A stretch of DNA of 9,849 nucleotides, from NCBI GenBank assembly GCA_016284575.1, contig JAEEPD010000209.1, forward strand, positions 1 to 9,849, given 5' to 3'. Position 1 is the stretch's first letter; each line of letters starts with the position of its first letter. Positions 6,380-9,849 of the stretch are shown one piece after another. Source of the DNA: Bacillota bacterium. Lineage in GTDB: Bacteria; Bacillota; Clostridia; Peptostreptococcales; Anaerovoracaceae. The notes beneath the pieces are model-generated. The model was not told where the DNA came from. It did not search any database and worked only from the letters and a program-made list of their open reading frames with translations. The translations under genes were made by a program, and so were the position numbers.

Positions 6380-7305
6380 GTTTAAAAAAGGTTATTGATA
6401 ATATAAAGGGCCGGGGGCGGACGGATTATGTGCCGCCGCGGGAGCTGGTGGAGGATGTTTACAGGTATCTGGAGCAGCACTTCAGAGGCTCTGTGGCTGC
6501 GAAGAAGGAGGTCCTGAAGAGGCCGCGGAAGATGGAACGGCCGATGGTCAGTTCGGATGCGGGATTCGGCGTGATCCATGGCGATATAGATGCCGATGAG
6601 GATGAAAGACCTCTGAAGGAGTGTTCCCGGCCGGTGACAAAGCCTGCAAAAGAGGCGGAGACTGAAGAACTGGATGCGCTGGTGGATGTGGCTGTACCAC
6701 AGGTGTCTGAGGATGCTGCGTCTTACGAGGAGCTGCAGGCGCTGCACGAGGCACGCAAGGACAGTGAACCCTGGCTGGAGCTTGAGGCAGAAGCACTGCA
6801 CGAGGCGCACATGGACAGCGCACCCTTGCCGGAGCTCAGGAAGGAAGCGCTTCGGCCGATGTACGAAAACAGAAGGCCATTGTCTTCTGCGGCTGGCTCG
6901 GCTCAACCGATCGCAGGCCTTCACGCAATGTCTTCAGACGAGGACCTGACGGACCTTCTGAAGCGTCAGCAGGAGAGCTTTCAGCGCATGCTGCTGAGGC
7001 TCATCGACGAGCGGAATTTCACAGACGTGGAGGTGTACAAGCGGGCTAACATGGACCGCAAGCTTTTTTCCAAGATCCGCAGCAACAGCGGGTATCAGCC
7101 CACAAAAAAGACCGCGCTGGCGCTGGCCTTGGCGCTGAAGCTGGACCTTGAGGAGACCGCAGATCTGCTGGGCCGCGCGGGACTGGCACTGTCGCCAAGC
7201 AGCAGGTTCGATTTGATCGTGGAGTATTGCATTAAGCACGAGATTTACAACATGTTCGAGGTGAACGCGCTGCTCTACGAGTACGACGAGCCGGCGCTGG
7301 GGTAG
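6376..7305 (+). CDS. Protein with acidic repeat linker and C-terminal XRE/HTH-like module
   Basis: 309 aa, predicted cytoplasmic. Residues 1-38 form a basic, helical start containing GRGRTDYVPPRELVEDV. Residues 60-170 are an acidic Ala/Glu-rich linker with two tandem 18-residue repeats (122-139 and 140-157). Residues 192-309 are a compact helical module: LLRLIDERNFTDVEVYKRA, then MDRKLFSKIRSN, then TKKTALALALALKLDLEE and SRFDLIVEYCIKHEIYNMFE. The middle resembles an XRE-type helix-turn-helix (recognition helix near 226-236, then LA-LAL-L-L-ETADLL). I recall this C-terminal module as common in Bacillota attached to other domains such as macro domains, but give it no function. A vWA protein is encoded next, after a terminator. 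Translation may depend on a five-codon leader ORF. Possible roles are DNA-binding regulator or sensor partner of the vWA protein. Confidence 0.75.
   Translation: MSLKKVIDNIKGRGRTDYVPPRELVEDVYRYLEQHFRGSVAAKKEVLKRPRKMERPMVSSDAGFGVIHGDIDADEDERPLKECSRPVTKPAKEAETEELDALVDVAVPQVSEDAASYEELQALHEARKDSEPWLELEAEALHEAHMDSAPLPELRKEALRPMYENRRPLSSAAGSAQPIAGLHAMSSDEDLTDLLKRQQESFQRMLLRLIDERNFTDVEVYKRANMDRKLFSKIRSNSGYQPTKKTALALALALKLDLEETADLLGRAGLALSPSSRFDLIVEYCIKHEIYNMFEVNALLYEYDEPALG
6739..6846 (+). repeat. Two 54-bp in-frame tandem repeats
   Basis: Two copies of a 54-bp unit (6739-6792 and 6793-6846) encode ALHEARKDSEPWLELEAE and ALHEAHMDSAPLPELRKE, and a decayed third copy seems to begin with AL at 6847. 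The variation keeps the reading frame and the acidic helix-like character, pointing to duplication inside a flexible linker. Confidence 0.75.
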
Positions 7306-7321
7306 CGGGCGCAAGGGCAGC

Positions 7322-7412
7322 GGCAGCTTCGGAGGAATCAGCAACCGGATTTGCTCGGTGGTCAGGAAATGCGAGGAAAGCAATGGGTGGCCGCTTCGGC
7401 GGAATCAGCGAC
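7322..7412 (+). repeat. Pair of 24-bp direct repeats between the HTH and vWA genes
   Basis: The segments 7322-7345 and 7389-7412 are identical at 21 of 24 positions, spaced 67 bp start to start. The shared core is GGCNGCTTCGGNGGAATCAG. The second copy contains CCGC-TTCG-GCGG, a stable tetraloop hairpin. The sequence between the copies is unrelated. They could be operator sites or remnants of a duplication. Confidence 0.65.
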
Positions 7413-7431
7413 TGAGAAATACACAAAACAC

Positions 7432-7458
7432 AACGGATCCCACCGGGGTCCGTTTTTT
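7432..7458 (+). terminator. Strong rho-independent terminator after the HTH-module gene
   Basis: ACGGATCCC (7433-7441) pairs with GGGGTCCGT (7445-7453) with one T-G wobble and a three-base loop, followed by six T. It separates the HTH-module gene from the vWA gene, so the latter probably has its own promoter in 7459-7560. I could not pick a convincing -35/-10 there. Confidence 0.88.
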
Positions 7459-7576
7459 GTCGCCTGCGAAGCGACCTTTTGCCTGCGCCGCTCTGCTATT
7501 CTTAAGCTGCAAATAAACCCCAGGGCACCGGCTGCCCGGAAGAACCAATACCAAAGCGCAAAGGGAGGACATAAAG

Positions 7577-8230
7577 ATGAGTAAAAAAGGATTAACAGAG
7601 CTTGTCATGATACTGGACCGCAGCGGCTCCATGAGCGGGCTGGAGGCGGACACCATCGGCGGCTTCAACAGCATGATCGAAAAACAGAAAAAGGAAGAGG
7701 GCGAGGCCTACGTTTCCGTGATGCTCTTCGACGACAGATTCGACGTCATCTACGACCGGGTGGACATCCGCAAGGTGGAGCCCATGAACGAAAATCAGTA
7801 CTTCGTCCGCGGCATGACGGCGCTGCTGGACGCGGTGGGCAAGGCGGTCAGGCACATCGAGATGGTCCACAAATACGCGCGGCCGGAGGACGTGCCCGAG
7901 AAGACGATCTTTATAATCACCACGGACGGCATGGAGAACGCCAGCCGCGAGTACAGCTACGAGCAGATCAAGCGGATGATAGAGGACAAGAGGGAGCAGG
8001 GCTGGGAGTTCATGTTCCTGGGCGCGAACATCGACGCAGTGGCAGAGGCCGAAAGGATAGGCATCGACGCCAGAAGGGCGGTGCGCTACGAGCACGACAG
8101 CGCGGGCACTCAGACCACATTCAAGTCGCTCTCCAAAGTGATCAGAACCGCGGTGATGGCCGATTCCGCAGCGGGGATGGCTATGATGTTCGACAGGGAG
8201 GACCCGCGGTCCGAGGTGCGGGAGGAGTAA
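7577..8230 (+). CDS. von Willebrand factor type A domain protein with intact MIDAS
   Basis: 217 aa, no signal peptide or membrane helix, so cytoplasmic. The vWA fold fills almost the whole protein. Metal-ion-dependent adhesion site residues are all present: DRSGS at 14-18 (D14, S16, S18), T81 in RGMTALLDAVG, and D117 in TTDGMEN. Typical alternating strands include TELVMILD, YVSVMLF, TIFIITTDG and WEFMFLGAN. Stand-alone vWA proteins of this kind bind partner proteins through Mg2+ and often act with AAA ATPases, kinases or phosphatases in stress or phage-response loci, but none of those is visible here. The neighbour is a protein with an HTH-like module. GGGAGG lies about 8 nt before the ATG. 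The very charged C-terminal tail (205-217) may be a docking segment. Confidence 0.92.
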   Translation: MSKKGLTELVMILDRSGSMSGLEADTIGGFNSMIEKQKKEEGEAYVSVMLFDDRFDVIYDRVDIRKVEPMNENQYFVRGMTALLDAVGKAVRHIEMVHKYARPEDVPEKTIFIITTDGMENASREYSYEQIKRMIEDKREQGWEFMFLGANIDAVAEAERIGIDARRAVRYEHDSAGTQTTFKSLSKVIRTAVMADSAAGMAMMFDREDPRSEVREE

Positions 8231-8345
8231 AAGAAGCGTCACAAGGGGTAGGCCGCGCGCTGTGCGAAAGCGCTGCAGGGATAAGTGGGATCGATGATAT
8301 TCAGAGAGTCCATTAAGGCTGATCAGTACACGATAAATATTATAC

Positions 8346-8380
8346 AAAACCCTCTCAGAAAGGTGTTCTGAGAGGGTTTT
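8346..8380. terminator. Perfect 15-bp stem terminator after the vWA gene
   Basis: AAAACCCTCTCAGAA (8346-8360) pairs perfectly with TTCTGAGAGGGTTTT (8366-8380) around a five-base loop. A/T runs on both ends make it bidirectional. It closes the vWA unit and shields the toxin-like locus. The remainder of 8231-8345 shows nothing definite. Confidence 0.9.
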
Positions 8381-8464
8381 AGATTATTTCAGTGCTTAAA
8401 GCTCCTGCGGAATGCAAAGAAGCCTTGTTCGAAGGATTAGCGGATATTAATGTGAAATATTGCC

Positions 8465-8564
8465 ATAATTGGTTGACAATATTTGTGAAGTCTGTTAATG
8501 TAAGCAACAAGCAAAAGCGACCCTAAAACGGTAGGCGGTTAGTCACTGTCCGATATCCCTGCAG
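8465..8564 (+). repeat. 100-bp direct repeat, copy 1 (toxin promoter and leader)
   Basis: This segment recurs at 9740-9839 with 5 differences in 100, only 2 of them in the first 88 positions. It holds a complete promoter and the start of the RNA, including GCAAAAGCGACC and GGTTAGTCAC. An inverted pair, AAATATTG (8455-8462) and CAATATTT (8477-8484), flanks the -35 box in this copy only. Confidence 0.93.
8473..8501 (+). promoter_or_regulatory. Promoter of the small toxin-like gene
   Basis: TTGACA (8473-8478), a 17-bp spacer and TAATGT (8496-8501) form a near-consensus sigma-A promoter. Transcription would begin near 8508, giving a leader of about 100 nt before the small ORF. The leader can fold as CCTA/TAGG plus flanking pairs (8518-8540) and as ATATGC/GCATAT (8565-8570 with 8586-8591), just before the Shine-Dalgarno site. 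Confidence 0.8.
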
Positions 8565-8610
8565 ATATGCTGAAAAATGCAAATCGCATATATGGGAGGT
8601 GATGCTCTTT

Positions 8611-8697
8611 ATGAGTTCATACGAGATGTTCTCGATTATCGTTGGCGTAGCCACGTTGATCGTTGAAATATTGATATATGTACGAAAAAAGAAATAA
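8611..8697 (+). CDS. 28-aa holin-like small membrane peptide, candidate type I toxin
   Basis: The peptide begins MSSYEMFSIIVGVATL and ends IYVRKKK: a short polar start, one hydrophobic helix of about 17-18 residues and a basic tail. This matches the architecture of Bacillota type I toxins (TxpA, Fst and the 'putative holin-like toxin' group, whose members commonly begin M-S-x-Y-E-x-x-x). Such peptides insert into the membrane and depolarise it when not silenced by an antisense RNA. The start is supported by GGAGGTGAT (8595-8603), an almost perfect anti-16S match, 7 nt upstream. An in-frame ATG at 8602 lies inside that site and is less likely. A strong promoter lies upstream, a hairpin terminator downstream, and a possible opposing promoter at 8778-8805. 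Confidence 0.75.
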   Translation: MSSYEMFSIIVGVATLIVEILIYVRKKK

Positions 8698-8747
8698 TCG
8701 CCACTCTCAGTTCACAGTTTGACGATTATTTCTGAAAACAAGTGACT

Positions 8748-8768
8748 GACCGTCGACCGGTCGCTTTT
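8748..8768 (+). terminator. Terminator of the toxin-like mRNA
   Basis: GACCG (8748-8752) pairs with CGGTC (8758-8762) around TCGAC, followed by GC and four T. The arm GGTCGCTTTTGC (8759-8770) is also the exact complement of GCAAAAGCGACC in the leader (8511-8522), so the RNA ends can pair. Confidence 0.6.
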
Positions 8769-8777
8769 GCTATATCC

Positions 8778-8805
8778 ATAATAGCAGATTTCCGCGGAAA
8801 ATCAA
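8778..8805 (-). promoter_or_regulatory. Minus-strand promoter with a central palindrome
   Basis: On the minus strand TTGATT (8800-8805), a 16-bp spacer and TGC-TATTAT (hexamer 8778-8783) form an extended -10 promoter pointing into the toxin locus. A perfect 12-bp palindrome, TTTCCGCGGAAA (8789-8800), occupies the spacer and could be an operator. Confidence 0.55.
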
Positions 8806-8861
8806 GGGTCCAGGGGAAAACTTCACAAAACTGAGCCTCAGCCCACCTGCAATTTGCATTC

Positions 8862-8890
8862 TTGATTTTGCTCTGCCTCTGAAATACAAT
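8862..8890 (+). promoter_or_regulatory. Promoter of queT
   Basis: TTGATT (8862-8867), a 17-bp spacer and TACAAT (8885-8890) give a good sigma-A promoter with a start near 8897. The leader would be only about 31 nt, too short to hold a preQ1 riboswitch. An inverted repeat CCTGCAA (8846-8852) / TTGCAGG (8904-8910) brackets the promoter. Confidence 0.7.
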
Positions 8891-8927
8891 AGTCGGGTAA
8901 TTTTTGCAGGCGGGATGGAGGCTTTTC

Positions 8928-9416
8928 ATGAACACGAATAAAAGAATCAGGCGCATGGCGCAGGCTGCGGTGATCGCGGCGCTTTATGTGGCGCTGACCA
9001 TGGCCTTTGCACCCATATCCTTCGGCTCCGTGCAGCTGCGGGTGGCGGAAGCCCTCACCATACTGCCGCTCTTTGGCTTTGCGGCAGTGCCCGGACTTTT
9101 CCTGGGTTGCCTTCTGGCGAACCTGCTGGGCGGGGCAGTCATCCTGGACATCGTCTTCGGAAGCCTCGCGACCCTCATCGGCGCCTTCGGAGGCTGGCTG
9201 CTGAGGAAAAACCGCTGGCTGGTCCCGATTCCCGCCATCCTGGCCAACACCGCCATCATACCTTTCGTTCTTAAATACGGCTACGGCGTGGATATCCCCA
9301 TCTGGCTGCAGATGACTTACATCGCGGCGGGGGAGGTGCTGGGCTGCGGCCTGCTGGGCCAGCTACTGGGCTCGGTGCTGCTTAAGCATAAGGACCTGTT
9401 CGGCGACATGGAGTAG
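8928..9416 (+). CDS. queT: QueT-family transporter, ECF substrate-binding (S) component for a queuosine precursor
   Basis: 162 aa with about five to six hydrophobic segments, the size of ECF-type S-components. The signature stretch after the basic start, QAAVIAALYVALTMAFAPIS, then GSVQLRVAEALTILPLFGF and LGCLLANLLGG, is typical of the QueT (COG4708, DUF988) family. Family knowledge links it to uptake of a queuosine precursor such as preQ1 or queuine, working with the shared EcfA/EcfA'/EcfT energising module, which is not encoded here. The ATG at 8928 is chosen because GGAGG (8917-8921) lies 6 nt upstream; an upstream in-frame TTG at 8904 is weaker and lies inside the short leader. It is a single-gene unit with its own promoter and terminator. 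Precursor specificity is not decidable from sequence alone. Confidence 0.88.
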   Translation: MNTNKRIRRMAQAAVIAALYVALTMAFAPISFGSVQLRVAEALTILPLFGFAAVPGLFLGCLLANLLGGAVILDIVFGSLATLIGAFGGWLLRKNRWLVPIPAILANTAIIPFVLKYGYGVDIPIWLQMTYIAAGEVLGCGLLGQLLGSVLLKHKDLFGDME

Positions 9417-9494
9417 TGAGGCCGGCGGCGAGGCTGCCCTGATCCAAATGCTGCCGGGGATGCGCTCTTCCGACGGCGACAACAATTAAATCCG

Positions 9495-9537
9495 AAAACG
9501 GCTCTGAGGCCCTGAAAGCCCCATAGAGCCGTTTTTT
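9495..9537 (+). terminator. Rho-independent terminator after queT
   Basis: AAAACGGCTCT (9495-9505) pairs perfectly with AGAGCCGTTTT (9525-9535), and the T-run extends to 9537. Between here and the next repeat (9538-9651) I see only a weak CTCAGA/TCTGAG hairpin and two CTGTGAGAG copies, and no gene. Confidence 0.88.
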
Positions 9538-9651
9538 ATTGCTTGGGCGCAAACTGTCCACGAAGCACCGAAAAAGCCCTCAGACAGGCTGTGAGAGCCT
9601 CTGAGAGGGGTCTGTGAGAGGGTGTGGCAAGGATCATAAAAAATGCAATAA

Positions 9652-9801
9652 AAGGATTGCGTGTACTTTGTGTCTGTAAAGGATTATCGAGGCTATAAAA
9701 GGGTTAGGATTATCAAAAATGCAAATGTAAGAACTTTCTATAATTGGTTGACAATATTTGTGAAGTCTGTTAATGTAAGCAACAAGCAAAAGCGCCCCTA
9801 A
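9652..9801 (+). other. Short protein-like open frame ending inside repeat copy 2
   Basis: A frame from 9652 to the TAA at 9799-9801 has no stop and reads in part YFVSVKDYRGYKRVRIIKN and then ANVRTFYNWLTIFVKSVN. A GTG at 9661 with a weak AAGG upstream is the only candidate start. In repeat copy 1 the same frame, ending at 8526, reads NVKYCHNWLTIFVKSVN. Upstream of the identical DNA the two still agree at the protein level (N-V-K/R-x-x-H/Y-N-W). It may be a gene remnant whose 3' end was reused as the promoter region, or chance. No family recognised. Confidence 0.25.
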
Positions 9802-9839
9802 CACGGTAGGCGGTTAGTCACTGTCCGTTATTACTGCAA
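9740..9839 (+). repeat. 100-bp direct repeat, copy 2, start of a probable second toxin unit
   Basis: This is the second copy of the 8465-8564 segment, offset by exactly 1275 bp. It contains the same promoter and the leader up to TAGTCACTGTCCG, and then diverges. The window ends ten bases later, so any second small ORF lies beyond the right edge. Confidence 0.93.
9748..9776 (+). promoter_or_regulatory. Promoter in repeat copy 2
   Basis: TTGACA (9748-9753), a 17-bp spacer and TAATGT (9771-9776), identical to the copy-1 promoter. It would drive rightward transcription out of the window. Confidence 0.75.
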
Positions 9840-9849
9840 CAATGCCTAA

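Larger units (their letters stand above)
8505..8771 (-). ncRNA. Candidate antisense antitoxin RNA opposite the small toxin-like gene
   Basis: A minus-strand promoter would start RNA near 8771. Read on that strand the RNA begins with GCAAAAGCGACC, the same 5' sequence as the toxin RNA. It could end at the minus-strand hairpin of the upstream leader, where AACC/GGT and CTA/TAG pair and are followed by GCTTTTGC (complement of 8511-8518). The result would be an antisense RNA overlapping the entire small ORF. The true 3' end may be earlier. Confidence 0.4.

Noticed and set aside
7322..7412. CRISPR-like repeats
   Set aside because: There are only two copies with three mismatches and no further units or cas genes.
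7592..8347. 251-aa minus-strand open frame opposite the vWA gene
   Set aside because: Rich in His, Val and Leu as expected from the reverse of GC-rich coding; the vWA protein has all its catalytic-site residues.
8511..8770. Small mobile element bounded by inverted repeats (MITE)
   Set aside because: The inverted arms coincide with RNA starts and a terminator, and no target-site duplication was seen. The toxin-antitoxin reading explains more, although a mobile cassette is not excluded.
8826..8927. preQ1 riboswitch upstream of queT
   Set aside because: None of the conserved preQ1-I or preQ1-II cores could be read, and the promoter position leaves too short a leader.

Overview
The window reads as a chromosomal segment of an anaerobic Bacillota, most likely class Clostridia. 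The evidence is strong AGGAGG-type ribosome binding sites, TTGACA/TATAAT promoters, many compact rho-independent terminators, a TTG start, an iron-sulfur flavoprotein, a QueT-type ECF S-component and a holin-like small toxin locus. Most genes are GC-rich. The first gene (2-412) is clearly more AT-rich, which suggests a boundary with transferred or rearranged DNA. The genus cannot be fixed from the sequence.

Left part (1-3600). The C-terminal end of an M24 metallopeptidase runs in from the left edge and ends at a terminator. After it comes a stretch of about 660 bp that holds only a degenerate gene fragment. A creatininase-family amidohydrolase (minus strand) and an MFS transporter (plus strand) then diverge from a shared 280-bp intergenic region with a structured leader. 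This arrangement suggests uptake and hydrolysis of an unknown amide or cyclic compound. A REP-like hairpin follows the transporter.

Middle part (3600-6100). An iron-sulfur flavoprotein is followed by a SRAP/YedK (HMCES-type) abasic-site DNA-crosslinking protein. The SRAP protein carries a QLSLF peptide near its C-terminus that matches the sliding-clamp binding consensus. A small Pr6Pr-like membrane protein follows three bases later. A rhomboid protease lies on the opposite strand with its own promoter and terminator.

Right part (6100-9849). A 309-aa protein with an acidic, repeat-bearing linker and a C-terminal XRE/HTH-like module is followed by a von Willebrand factor A protein with an intact MIDAS. 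A perfect terminator and paired 24-bp direct repeats lie between them. Next is a compact locus resembling a type I toxin-antitoxin system: a 28-aa membrane peptide, convergent promoters, and 5' and 3' RNA ends that are complementary. A queT transporter gene follows. About 100 bp of the toxin promoter and leader is then repeated, 95% identical, exactly 1275 bp downstream, so a second toxin unit probably begins at the right edge.

The most promising candidates for new biology are the vWA/HTH pair and the duplicated toxin-antitoxin-like locus beside it. The clamp-binding motif on the SRAP protein is a sharp, testable observation. All functions here are inferred from sequence recognition; no database search was possible.
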